DNA of 64,000 nt from contig NZ_CALUMA010000021.1 of assembly GCF_944321625.1 (NCBI RefSeq), forward strand, positions 27,275-91,274. The letters are read 5' to 3'. The translations under genes were made by a program, and so were the position numbers. Under the pieces are notes generated by a model, which had not been told where the DNA came from, ran no database searches, and saw nothing but the letters and a program-made list of their open reading frames with translations. Position 1 is the first letter of the stretch. Every line of letters starts with the position of its first letter. This DNA comes from an uncultured Slackia sp. GTDB taxonomy: Bacteria > Actinomycetota > Coriobacteriia > Coriobacteriales > Eggerthellaceae. This document shows positions 37,098 to 44,945 of the stretch, in pieces.

Positions 37098-37931
37098 ATG
37101 CTTACTATTGGCTGCCATCTTTCCTCGTCCAAGGGCTTTCTTGCTATGGGCAAAACCGCTCAGTCTATCGGCGCCACAACCTTCGCGTTCTTCACGCGTA
37201 ACCCGCGCGGCGGATCGGCCAAGGCTATCGACCCCGAGGATGCGGCCGAGCTGCGTTCGTTCTTGCAGGTCGAGGGCTTCGGCAAACTGGTGGCGCACGC
37301 GCCGTACACGCTCAACCCCTGTTCGGACAAGGAGCACGCGCGCCAATTTGCGCGCGAGGCCATGGCGGATGACCTGGTGCGCATGGAGTATCTGCCCGGC
37401 AACTATTACAACTTTCACCCCGGTAGCCATGTGAAGCAGGGCGCAGACGTGGGCATCGAGATGATTGCCGGCCTGCTCAACGAGGTGTTGGCGCCGGAGC
37501 AGTCGACCACCGTGCTGCTGGAGACTATGGCCGGCAAAGGCACCGAGGTGGGCGGGCGTTTCGAGGAGTTGGCCGCCATCGTCGAGCGCGTGGAGCTTTC
37601 CGATCATGTGGGCGTGTGCCTGGACACCTGCCACGCGCACGACGCGGGCTACGACATCGTGAACAATCTGGATGGCGTGCTGGAGGAGTTCGACCGCGTG
37701 ATCGGCATCGAGCGCCTGCGTGCCATCCATATCAACGACAGCAGGAATCCGTGCGGCGCGCATAAAGATCGCCACGAGACCATCGGCAACGGGTTCATTG
37801 GGCTGGAGGCGTTCGGTCGCATTGTGCGCCATCCGCAGCTGCGCGACTTGCCGTTCATCCTGGAAACGCCCAACGAGCTGCCCGGTTATGCGGCCGAGAT
37901 CGAGCTGCTGCGCGGTCTGGCAGAGCGGTAG
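37098..37931 (+). CDS. nfo: Endonuclease IV (AP endonuclease)
   Basis: A 277-residue zinc-dependent apurinic/apyrimidinic endonuclease of base excision repair. It begins [14 protein letters not shown] and shows the metal-binding signatures [13 protein letters not shown] near 147, [15 protein letters not shown] near 178-192 and the final ligands in [21 protein letters not shown] near 218-237 and FILETPNE near 260. The TIM-barrel length is normal for the family. The start at 37098 is supported by GAAAGG and by the family's usual N-terminus. Confidence 0.95.
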   Translation: MLTIGCHLSSSKGFLAMGKTAQSIGATTFAFFTRNPRGGSAKAIDPEDAAELRSFLQVEGFGKLVAHAPYTLNPCSDKEHARQFAREAMADDLVRMEYLPGNYYNFHPGSHVKQGADVGIEMIAGLLNEVLAPEQSTTVLLETMAGKGTEVGGRFEELAAIVERVELSDHVGVCLDTCHAHDAGYDIVNNLDGVLEEFDRVIGIERLRAIHINDSRNPCGAHKDRHETIGNGFIGLEAFGRIVRHPQLRDLPFILETPNELPGYAAEIELLRGLAER

Positions 37932-37985
37932 TACGGGGACGTAGCGCGTCGGCGCTGAAATCGAGCTGCTGCGTGGCCTTACCGG
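37895..37985. repeat. Partial duplication of the nfo 3' end
   Basis: The last codons of nfo (AEIELLRGL at 37895-37921) recur about 60 bases downstream (37955-37981), followed by a stop, as [13 protein letters not shown] few silent differences show the copy has diverged. The gap after it holds an open stretch ending in SELLEHVVPLG (to about 38132), possibly the remnant of another gene. Confidence 0.5.
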
Positions 37986-38172
37986 CTAATTTGACACCGG
38001 CTTTACAAACGGGTTTTCCGGCGGCGCTATACTGCTTGACGTATGCCTTCACCTGGGGCGCGCAGCCTGCTGACGGCTCTGCTTGGGATTATCCGAGCGA
38101 GCTGCTGGAGCACGTTGTGCCGCTGGGCTGAGGGCGCATAATATATCCCAGGGGACCGGACGGATTGCATCT

Positions 38173-39189
38173 ATGAAATATGGAGTCATCGACGTTGGAT
38201 CGAACACGGTGCGCCTGTGCGTGTACGACGTGTCGGCTGACGGCAAAAAGTTCAAGACCATCGTGAACCGCAAGATCACGGCAGGTTTGGCATCGTACGT
38301 CGAAGGCGGAGCGCTTTCGGATAAGGGCATCGAAGTTGCCATCGAAAGCGTGCGCCGCTGCCTCAAGCGCGCGGCGTTGCTCGACGTGGCGCGCGTTGAC
38401 GTGTTCGCTACCGCCGTATTGCGCAACATCTCCAACAGCGCCGAGGCGGTGTCCGCGGTGGAGAAGGGCGCCGGCTGCAGCATCGCGCTGCTCTCCGACG
38501 AGGATGAGGCACATCTGGGATTTGTGGGCGCGTGCCACGAGGATGTGCTGGACAACGGTGTGCTGGTGGATATCGGCGGCGGATCGGCCGAGGTCACGCT
38601 GGTGGCGGCGGGCAATGACGTGATGCGTGCGAGCCTGCCCATCGGATCGCTTTCTTCGTACAAGAAGCATGTGGCTGACATTCTGCCTACGCCGCAGGAG
38701 GCGGAGGCTATCAAGCGCGATACCGCTGCGCTGCTGGATGCCGAGCCCAGTGGCATCGTGGAGCATCGCGTGAAGAAGCTCTTCGGCGTGGGCGGCAGCA
38801 TTCGCGCCATCGCGGAGACGAATGCGCTGCTGCGCCCCGAGGCGTCGTACAGCGACATCTCGCGCGCCGATGCCGAGGCGCTGGCGGTGGATGTGACCGA
38901 GAATCGTCGCGCGTTCATCGATGCCGTGCTGCACACCTCGCCTGAGCGTCTGCACACCATCTCGTGCGGCCTTGCCGTGCTGCTGGAGATTTTCGAGCGC
39001 TTCGATGCGCAGACCCTCCACGTGTGCGAGAACGGTGTGCGCGAAGGTTTCCTGATCGAGCGCATGCTGGGTGGCGGCTCGGCAAGGGTTGAGGGCCGGT
39101 CGGCGGCCAAAAAGCCTGCGACGGCTGAGGCGGCGAAAAAGTCTGTGGCAAAGAAGGCTCCCGCGGCCAAAAAGCCCGTCACGCGATAG
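38173..39189 (+). CDS. ppx: Exopolyphosphatase / guanosine pentaphosphate phosphatase, Ppx/GppA family
   Basis: A 338-residue protein of the ASKHA fold. Phosphate-binding loops IDVGSNTVRL (residues 6-15) and LVDIGGGSAEVTLV (about 133-146) and the later GVGGSIRAIA are intact. Family members hydrolyse polyphosphate or pppGpp; the short form lacking a C-terminal HD-type domain, as here, is usually a polyphosphatase or a Ppx1/GppA-type enzyme. The last 40 residues are a Lys/Ala/Pro-rich tail (KKPATAEAAKK, KKAPAAKK) that could bind polyphosphate or nucleic acid. The start at 38173 follows an in-frame upstream region without a ribosome binding site. Confidence 0.9.
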   Translation: MKYGVIDVGSNTVRLCVYDVSADGKKFKTIVNRKITAGLASYVEGGALSDKGIEVAIESVRRCLKRAALLDVARVDVFATAVLRNISNSAEAVSAVEKGAGCSIALLSDEDEAHLGFVGACHEDVLDNGVLVDIGGGSAEVTLVAAGNDVMRASLPIGSLSSYKKHVADILPTPQEAEAIKRDTAALLDAEPSGIVEHRVKKLFGVGGSIRAIAETNALLRPEASYSDISRADAEALAVDVTENRRAFIDAVLHTSPERLHTISCGLAVLLEIFERFDAQTLHVCENGVREGFLIERMLGGGSARVEGRSAAKKPATAEAAKKSVAKKAPAAKKPVTR

Positions 39190-39270
39190 AAGCAGGGCTC
39201 ATCGTATGGATGGCAGAATCCGACGATACCCACAATACAGAAACCCGTCGCACAAGAGCAGCGGGCATAT

Positions 39271-39302
39271 AAAGGAAAAGGCCCCGCAGGGCCTTTTCCT
39301 TT
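39271..39302. terminator. Bidirectional terminator between ppx and hsp20
   Basis: AAAGGAAAAGGCCC pairs perfectly with GGGCCTTTTCCTTT around CGCA. It serves the convergent ppx and hsp20 genes. Confidence 0.93.
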
Positions 39303-39348
39303 AGGAGATATGGAATGAGGGGAATGAGAATTCCTGTTGCGGGGCTAA

Positions 39349-39795
39349 TTACCCTTCGATGGAAATCAGCTTCTTGGTCTCCTCCGGGGCGGGCAGCTCC
39401 TTCTTGGGGACGGTGATCTTCAGGATGCCGTCCTCGAACTTCGCGCGGATGTCATCCTCGGAAATCTCGTCGCCCACATAGAAGCTACGGCTGCAGCTGC
39501 CGGTGAAGCGCTCCTTGCGCAGGTAGGTGCCGTCCTCGGACTTGTCCTCGGTCGAGCTTTCGGTGGAGGCGTTCACGGTCAGGTAGCCATCCTTGAGCTC
39601 GGCGTGGACGTTTTCCTTCTTGAAGCCCGGCAGGTCGATCTCAAGCTCGTAAGCCTTGTCGGTTTCCTTGATGTCGGTCTTCATCATTGCGGGAATCGGC
39701 TGCTTCTGCGGACGACCACCGAAGAAGCCCAGGTCAAACGGATCGCTCAGGAAGTCACTAAAGAAATCATTACGACGTGCAGGTACCAGCATCAT
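39349..39795 (-). CDS. Hsp20/alpha-crystallin family small heat-shock protein
   Basis: A 148-residue small heat-shock chaperone. The alpha-crystallin domain runs from about residue 45 (KTDIKETDKAYELEIDLPGF) to about 140, with GYLTVNAS and the closing GILKITVPKKE strand; the N-terminus is short with a Phe-rich FFSDFLSDPFDLGFF segment typical of oligomerisation. The ATG at 39795 has AGGAG six bases upstream; a start two codons earlier overlaps the ribosome binding site. A CIRCE operator and promoter lie 130-175 bases upstream, so expression should be repressed by HrcA and induced by heat. Confidence 0.93.
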   Translation of the reverse strand: MMLVPARRNDFFSDFLSDPFDLGFFGGRPQKQPIPAMMKTDIKETDKAYELEIDLPGFKKENVHAELKDGYLTVNASTESSTEDKSEDGTYLRKERFTGSCSRSFYVGDEISEDDIRAKFEDGILKITVPKKELPAPEETKKLISIEG

Positions 39796-39927
39796 TGTCA
39801 TCTCCTGTCTTCGTGCGGGACTTTCGAGGAGGCTTAACGGGCTACCCTTGGCGGAAGGGGGTGCGCTTCGGGAACCTCGTCTTTGCTTCTGTCTCAAACC
39901 CTCGCAACTCTTTTGCTTACGATTTGC

Positions 39928-39968
39928 AGTATAGGAGCTTTTTAGCACTCTGCAAGGGAGAGTGCTAA
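39928..39968 (-). promoter_or_regulatory. hsp20 promoter overlapped by a perfect CIRCE operator
   Basis: TTAGCACTC (39942-39950), nine spacer bases and GAGTGCTAA (39960-39968) form the exact CIRCE consensus bound by HrcA. On the minus strand a -35 TTGCAG (39950-39955) lies inside it and a -10 TATACT (39928-39933) follows at 16-bp spacing. Confidence 0.93.
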
Positions 39969-40270
39969 TTCAGTACCGTTCTGTAACTTTTGGCACATGC
40001 TGGCCGCGATTGATGCTGATGGTGGGCGTTTCGGTGTGAAGGCTGTCAAGAAAGGGCGAACTGTCCGACTAAATCAAAATCGAAGAGAAACGTGATTCGT
40101 CCTGCAATTTCTGAATCCAGAGGGCACTTCGCTATGGTAAAGTGTTCCGCACGTGAAACCTGGGGCCGGCGAGGCTTCGGGGCAGGGCACTGAAGTGCGA
40201 CGCAAGGTTGAAACAAAAGCGTCGGGCAGAAGCAAGGTGCCAAAGAGGGCAAGACGAAAGGGCGATCGCG

Positions 40271-40354
40271 ATGGGCATCAACCTCACACGCATCTCCGCG
40301 AACCCCGCTAGGGGTTGGTGGTGGCGTTGCTCGCACGCGGTCGGTCGATCGTGA
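40271..40354 (+). CDS. Trp-rich leader peptide (27 aa, WWW) upstream of the transporter
   Basis: A short frame reading MGINLTRISANPARG, then WWW, then RCSHAVGRS. An AAAGGG site ends eight bases before the ATG. Three consecutive Trp codons (40316-40324) in a 27-residue frame, followed 60 bases after the stop by an intrinsic terminator, is the hallmark of ribosome-mediated transcription attenuation. Segment 40329-40341, directly after the Trp codons, is perfectly complementary to 40429-40441 on the far side of the terminator, giving an alternative pairing. A plausible promoter lies near 40130 (TATGGT as -10). It is the strongest clue that the downstream transporter carries tryptophan. Confidence 0.82.
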   Translation: MGINLTRISANPARGWWWRCSHAVGRS

Positions 40355-40386
40355 GCTTCGTCACGCACCTGAATCAAGGCTGACAT

Positions 40387-40416
40387 GGCTCTCGGTTTCG
40401 ACCGAGGGCCTTTTTG
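40387..40416 (+). terminator. Attenuator terminator of the Trp leader
   Basis: GGCTCTCGGT pairs with ACCGAGGGCC (one G-U pair) around TTTC and is followed by TTTTTG. It lies between the leader peptide and the transporter gene, about 215 bases before the latter, so it must act as a conditional stop. Confidence 0.88.
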
Positions 40417-40628
40417 TTGCCAGTCGCAACCGCGTGCGAGCCTAAGCGACGCGGGGTGCCAATGAGGTAGCCGACCCTCGCGAGGCAGCGGGTGCGCGAG
40501 GCTGCATGGGAAGTGGCAGATGCGCAAATCCGACTCCTCCGTGGGCGCCCAGCCCGCAGCTTGCGGGCGGCATGCTGAATGAAAAGCGCTGCGATTTTGG
40601 GGCGCTTTGAGATAGAAAGAGAGAAGCA

Positions 40629-41990
40629 ATGGCAGAAAACGCTTCGGGCGGTGCCGGGCAGGGCGGAAAAGCCCGTGACACGTTTACCGGCAAGACCGCT
40701 TTCATTATTTCATGCATCGGCTCGGCGGTGGGCTTAAGCGGCATCTGGCTGTTCCCGTACCGCGTGTCCGAGATGGGCGGCGCGGCGTATCTGATTCCGT
40801 ATCTGATTTTCGTGGTGCTGCTGGGGCTTACCGGCGTCATCGGCGAGATGGCGTTCGGCCGCGCGATGGGCACCGGCCCTATGGGAGCGTTCGCCAAAGC
40901 GCTGGAGATGCGCGGCGTGAAGCACGGCTCCGCTATCGGCAAGGTGCTCGGCTTCGTGCCCACGGTGGCGGCGCTGGGCATCGCCATCGGCTATACGGTC
41001 GTGCTTGGATGGTTTCTAAAGTATACCGTTGCCGCTCTCACGGGCTCGCTGCTGAACGTGCCCGATGTGGGCGTCTACTTCGGCGAGCTCGCCACCGACT
41101 TCGGTAACATCGGGTGGCATGTGGCGGCGCTCGCGCTCACGCTGGCGGTCATGCTTGCCGGCATCTCCAAGGGCATTGAGCGTCTGAACAAGGTCATGAT
41201 GCCGCTGTTCTTCGTGCTTATCGTGATCATTGGCATCCGCGTGGCTACGTTGCCGGGAGCGTTCGCGGGCTACGAGTACCTGCTGGTGCCACGCTGGGAG
41301 GCGTTGAGCGACCCCAAGACCTGGGTGTATGCGCTGGGTCAGGCGTTCTTCGGGCTCTCACTTGCAGGCGGCGGCACGCTGGTGTATGGCAGCTACCTGA
41401 AGAAGGACGTGGACGTGGTGTCGGCCGCCAAGAACGTGGTGGTGTTCTCCACCATCGCGGCGCTGCTCTCGGCGCTCGTGGTGGTGCCCGCCGTGTTCGC
41501 TTTCGGCATCGACACGCAGTCCGGCCCGCCGCTGCTGTTCATCGCGCTGCCGCAGGTGTTCCAGCAGATGCCTATGGGCGGCGTGTTCTGTTTCCTGTTC
41601 TTTCTGGCTGTGGTGTGTGCGGCCATCACCAGCCTGGTGAACCTGTTCGAGCCGCCAATCGAGGCGCTGCAGGAGCAGGCTCATCTGCCGCGCTGGGCCG
41701 CCGTGCTGATCACCGCCGTGGTGGCGCTTGCCGTGGGCGTGTTCATCGAGAGCGGCGATGCGGTGAGTAACTGGATGGATGCCGTTTCCATCTACGCAAT
41801 GCCGGTGGGTGCGCTTATGGCTGCCGTCATGTTCTTCTGGGTATGCCCCAAGGGCTTTGCCAAGGCGCAGGCTCAGCTTGGGCGCGAGAAGGAGATTGGT
41901 CGTTGGTTCGAGCCCATGACCAAGTACCTGTTCGTGGGTATCACCGCCGCGGTTATCGTGCTGGGTATCTTCTTCGGCGGTATCGGATAG
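40629..41990 (+). CDS. Sodium-dependent transporter (SNF/NSS family), probable tryptophan transporter
   Basis: A 453-residue polytopic membrane protein with about 11-12 TMs. The family start is clear in FIISCIGSAVGLSGIWLFPY (about 20-39), the unwound TM1 that binds sodium and substrate in LeuT-fold carriers; GQAFFGLSLAGGGTLVYGSY near 237 is the conserved TM6 region. Bacterial members import amino acids, and TnaT is tryptophan-specific. Substrate here is inferred from the three-Trp leader peptide and attenuator directly upstream, not from the protein itself. GAGAGAAG precedes the ATG. Confidence 0.9.
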   Translation: MAENASGGAGQGGKARDTFTGKTAFIISCIGSAVGLSGIWLFPYRVSEMGGAAYLIPYLIFVVLLGLTGVIGEMAFGRAMGTGPMGAFAKALEMRGVKHGSAIGKVLGFVPTVAALGIAIGYTVVLGWFLKYTVAALTGSLLNVPDVGVYFGELATDFGNIGWHVAALALTLAVMLAGISKGIERLNKVMMPLFFVLIVIIGIRVATLPGAFAGYEYLLVPRWEALSDPKTWVYALGQAFFGLSLAGGGTLVYGSYLKKDVDVVSAAKNVVVFSTIAALLSALVVVPAVFAFGIDTQSGPPLLFIALPQVFQQMPMGGVFCFLFFLAVVCAAITSLVNLFEPPIEALQEQAHLPRWAAVLITAVVALAVGVFIESGDAVSNWMDAVSIYAMPVGALMAAVMFFWVCPKGFAKAQAQLGREKEIGRWFEPMTKYLFVGITAAVIVLGIFFGGIG

Positions 41991-42046
41991 GCGACTGAAG
42001 GCATCCAGCCCTCAGCTTCATGGAATGCTCGAGGGTCATGCGTTAG

Positions 42047-42078
42047 AATCGACCCGTCGCATGAGCGGCGGGTCGATT
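42047..42078. promoter_or_regulatory. Perfect 10-bp dyad before the nitroreductase gene
   Basis: AATCGACCCG (42047-42056) and CGGGTCGATT (42069-42078) are exact complements, 20 bases before the nitroreductase start. No T-run follows, so it is more likely an operator or a leader hairpin than a terminator of the transporter gene. Confidence 0.5.
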
Positions 42079-42097
42079 GATTATAGAGGGGGATTGC

Positions 42098-42892
42098 ATG
42101 GCGGGTTCGACGGTTGTCGTGGACGTGCAGGCGTGCATCGGGTGCGGCGCGTGCGTGGAGGATTGTTTTCCGGGCACGATGCATCTGAATGCAGATGGGG
42201 TGGCTGAGTGCCTCGTTCCCTGTTTGGAGTGCGGTCACTGTGTGGCAGTCTGCCCGCAGGACGCCGTGCGTATCGAGGGGCTCGATATGGGCGAGGTCGA
42301 GTCATGCGACGGTGCCGTGCTTGATTCTGCGCGGGCTCTGCATGCGATTAAGGCGCGCCGCAGCATTCGCCAGTTCCAGAATCGTCCGCTTTCCGATGAC
42401 GTGGTGCACGCCATGCTCGAGGCGGGGCGCTATACGCCCACGGCGCGCAACCTCCAGGGCACGAGCTTCACGATTATCCAGCGGGAGATGCCCGAATTTC
42501 GGGAGTTGCTTTGGCACGAGATGCCCAATGTGGTGCGGGCAATTGAAGCGGAAGTTCCGGCGTATGCTAGGAAATTCGAGGGCTTCATCCAGGCGTATGA
42601 AGCAGGCAAAGACAACCTGCTGTTCAATGCGCCCGCGTTCGTGGTTATTTCGACCGAGAATATGTGGGATGCCGGCTTGGCGGCTGCGAATATGGAGATA
42701 GTGGCCGCAGCGCACGGTGCCGGCGTGCTGCACAGCGGGTACATGAAGCGCATCCTGTCGGCGAGTCCTGCGCTGCGGGACTGGCTTGGCCTGGGCGATG
42801 CACCTGTGGCCTGCTGCATGCTCGCGGGCTATCCCTCGGTTGCCTATCGGCGCACCGCACCCCGCAAGCCGGGAAAATTTGTAGTGCGATAG
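42098..42892 (+). CDS. Ferredoxin-nitroreductase fusion
   Basis: A 264-residue flavoenzyme. The N-terminal 60 residues carry two 4Fe-4S motifs: Cys13, Cys16, Cys19 and Cys23 (CIGCGACVEDC) and Cys42, Cys45, Cys48 and Cys52 (CLECGHCVAVC). The rest is an FMN-binding nitroreductase domain starting at RRSIRQFQNRPL near residue 85, with GRYTPTARNLQ near 110 and a C-terminal AGYPSVAYRRTAPRK. The fusion allows direct electron delivery from low-potential carriers to FMN, common in anaerobes. The ATG at 42098 is preceded by GAGGGGG; it would reduce nitroaromatic or other unsaturated compounds. Natural substrate unknown. Confidence 0.92.
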   Translation: MAGSTVVVDVQACIGCGACVEDCFPGTMHLNADGVAECLVPCLECGHCVAVCPQDAVRIEGLDMGEVESCDGAVLDSARALHAIKARRSIRQFQNRPLSDDVVHAMLEAGRYTPTARNLQGTSFTIIQREMPEFRELLWHEMPNVVRAIEAEVPAYARKFEGFIQAYEAGKDNLLFNAPAFVVISTENMWDAGLAAANMEIVAAAHGAGVLHSGYMKRILSASPALRDWLGLGDAPVACCMLAGYPSVAYRRTAPRKPGKFVVR

Positions 42893-43012
42893 GAACTGAT
42901 TGCTGCGGGTGGCAGGATTGTCGCTCGGTGCATGAGAAGCCTGTCAGCGCAAACGAGCGGAACAGTATTCTGACGAGTCTGCAGTATGGCAGCAAGATTG
43001 ATAGTATGTGTT

Positions 43013-43043
43013 AAGGAAGGCCCGTCTTTGGCGGGCCTTCCTT
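43013..43043. terminator. Bidirectional terminator after the nitroreductase gene
   Basis: AAGGAAGGCCCG pairs with CGGGCCTTCCTTT around TCTTTGG. It also lies just beyond the 3' end of the convergent UvrD-like gene. Confidence 0.9.
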
Positions 43044-43057
43044 TGTCTGCGACGCGT

Positions 43058-44935
43058 TTATTGGACGTACTGCTCGCCGCTTTGGGATCCGGGGGCGGCG
43101 TTGCCTGCATCTTCGATGAAGTGAGAGCGTGAGAGCATGGAAACACGCTTGCCCGCGTCGACGCGCGACCTGCGTTCGCGCAGGCCCAGCTTGCAGGCGA
43201 GGTCCTGATCGGCGCGCTGGAATGTGGATACGACCAGCTTGCCGCGTGCCTTCGATGCCGCTGCAGCGAAAATCGCGCGTTGGTTGTCGAGCGCACTTCC
43301 CTCAATGATTGCCCCATTCGAATCGAAGCATGTCGTCGAGGGGATGAAGCCGTCCATGGCGCCCGTCATCACCACGACGCGCGGCGACAGCCCCGCAACG
43401 CCCCGGTACGAGCCTACGAGCACATGATTCGGATCAAAGTCGAACGTGCGTGAATACGAGGCTTCGCGGATTATCGTGACCAGCTGGGCGGCGTCCTCGG
43501 TGCCGTTAAGGACGTCGTCCAGATCGAACGGGTCGTCGGCAAGGCCGCTGAAGACCGTCTGCGTAAGCGAGAAGCCCTTGAGCCCGCTGTTTCTTTCGAT
43601 GAAGGACATTCCCTCCTGCACGCGAGCAGCAAACGGCGCCAACGAAGCCGGGATGGCTGTCATGTCCTGGGCAATGCGTTCGATTGCCTCGGCGAGCGAA
43701 AGGCTCTCCGATTTGCTCCATTCCTCGAATGCACGCCATAGGCCGGTGCCGAGGTCGGGCTGTCCGGCACCCCACCAGATGCGCCATGCCATGACGTCAT
43801 GAGCATCGGCGAGCAACGCCGCTTTTGCATAGGCGAGATACGCGGCCGCTGCAGCGGGTTTGGCGGGGTTGCCGCGCACGGGTTCGTCGTCGAGCGCCAT
43901 GGTCGCATCCAGCCAGCGTCGCGTGAGGGCGCGTCGCATCGCGATGCCCCATGTGCGGTTGGGAACCGCCACATAGATTTCGCCGGGAAGGGCCGTGCCT
44001 TCGTCGACCATCGAGCGGATCAATTTGGCGATGCCGTTGGGCTCGTCGTCGGGCGTGCGCCATTTCAGCAGGACGACGCTCTCGTCGTCGAATGCGATTG
44101 CTCCTGCGTCGCAGAGGCGGTCATAAGCGGCGCAATCGGCGTGTGCCACCGCGTGGGCGAACGCTTTGATATGCGTGTCGGCGGGCGCGGTGGCGGGGTT
44201 TTCCGCTGCCGCGTCCAGGAATGCTGGCAGGCTGACCACCTTGGCGCTGCCGTGTTTTTCCAGGAATTCTTGCAGCGAAATGTCGCCGGCGCATTCGTCG
44301 AATCCCTTAAGGGAAACCTGGTCGTTCCATGCCACGACGAATTCATGCGCCGCACTCGCCTCGAGCGCAACAAGCGTTGCGCGGCTTAGATTCTGGGCGT
44401 CGTCTACGAGTACCGCTGCATGCGTTGCCGTGATACTCTCACATGCAGCACGCGGTGCAATCTCTTGGGGAGCTAAGAGCCCATATTGGGCCAGCAATTT
44501 CTCCAGCCGCTCCCGCACGTGACGATGGGGACCCTCATCGGGGAGGGAAAAGTCGCCCCGTCGCCAGCGCGCGAACGTTTCGCCCAGGCAGCACCTCGTC
44601 GTGGCGCCGCCAACGCCTGGGGAGCGGAGGTCGGCAAGGACGAACGTCCATTCCGCCGCCATCGCGCGTCGCGTTCTGGTTCCGCCGCCCTGTGCAATCG
44701 TGTCCAGGCACACGTCCTGCGCCGTGCGCGCTGCAACACGTTCGGCGACTTCGGGCGCCTCTTGCGCGAGGCGAAGCGAAAACGCGCGGCAGGCCGTGAG
44801 AGACGGCGTTACCACCAGGATGTTCTCCGGTGCCATGCCGGTGTCTATGAGCTCCTTTACGTGGGAGATGAGAAACGTGGTCTTGCCCGATGAAGCGCCG
44901 CCGTGCACCACGGTGATGTTCGAATATGTATCCAT
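43058..44935 (-). CDS. Degenerate UvrD/Rep-like superfamily 1 ATPase
   Basis: A 625-residue protein with the outline of a UvrD-type helicase. Walker A is GGASSGKT near residues 12-19; the Walker B position reads VLVDDAQNLS where active helicases have VDExQD; a motif III-like FVVAWNDQVSLKGF follows. Late in the chain a motif V-like VGSYRGVAGLSPRVVVMTG and the GxxP of the motif VI neighbourhood remain, but the arginine of motif VI is not evident. The second, paralogous protein at 53212 shares these oddities. It starts ten bases after the Fe-S protein gene, so the two are cotranscribed from the promoter at 46185. It may bind DNA or nucleotides without helicase activity. Confidence 0.7.
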   Translation of the reverse strand: MDTYSNITVVHGGASSGKTTFLISHVKELIDTGMAPENILVVTPSLTACRAFSLRLAQEAPEVAERVAARTAQDVCLDTIAQGGGTRTRRAMAAEWTFVLADLRSPGVGGATTRCCLGETFARWRRGDFSLPDEGPHRHVRERLEKLLAQYGLLAPQEIAPRAACESITATHAAVLVDDAQNLSRATLVALEASAAHEFVVAWNDQVSLKGFDECAGDISLQEFLEKHGSAKVVSLPAFLDAAAENPATAPADTHIKAFAHAVAHADCAAYDRLCDAGAIAFDDESVVLLKWRTPDDEPNGIAKLIRSMVDEGTALPGEIYVAVPNRTWGIAMRRALTRRWLDATMALDDEPVRGNPAKPAAAAAYLAYAKAALLADAHDVMAWRIWWGAGQPDLGTGLWRAFEEWSKSESLSLAEAIERIAQDMTAIPASLAPFAARVQEGMSFIERNSGLKGFSLTQTVFSGLADDPFDLDDVLNGTEDAAQLVTIIREASYSRTFDFDPNHVLVGSYRGVAGLSPRVVVMTGAMDGFIPSTTCFDSNGAIIEGSALDNQRAIFAAAASKARGKLVVSTFQRADQDLACKLGLRERRSRVDAGKRVSMLSRSHFIEDAGNAAPGSQSGEQYVQ

Positions 44936-44945
44936 GAAGCCCGCC

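Noticed and set aside
40135..40628. T-box riboswitch upstream of the transporter
   Set aside because: The conserved TGGNACCGCG antiterminator motif is absent, while a leader peptide with three Trp codons explains the terminator better.
40132..40629. 165-codon minus-strand frame in the transporter leader
   Set aside because: No ribosome binding site or known domain, and it is opposite the attenuator region.
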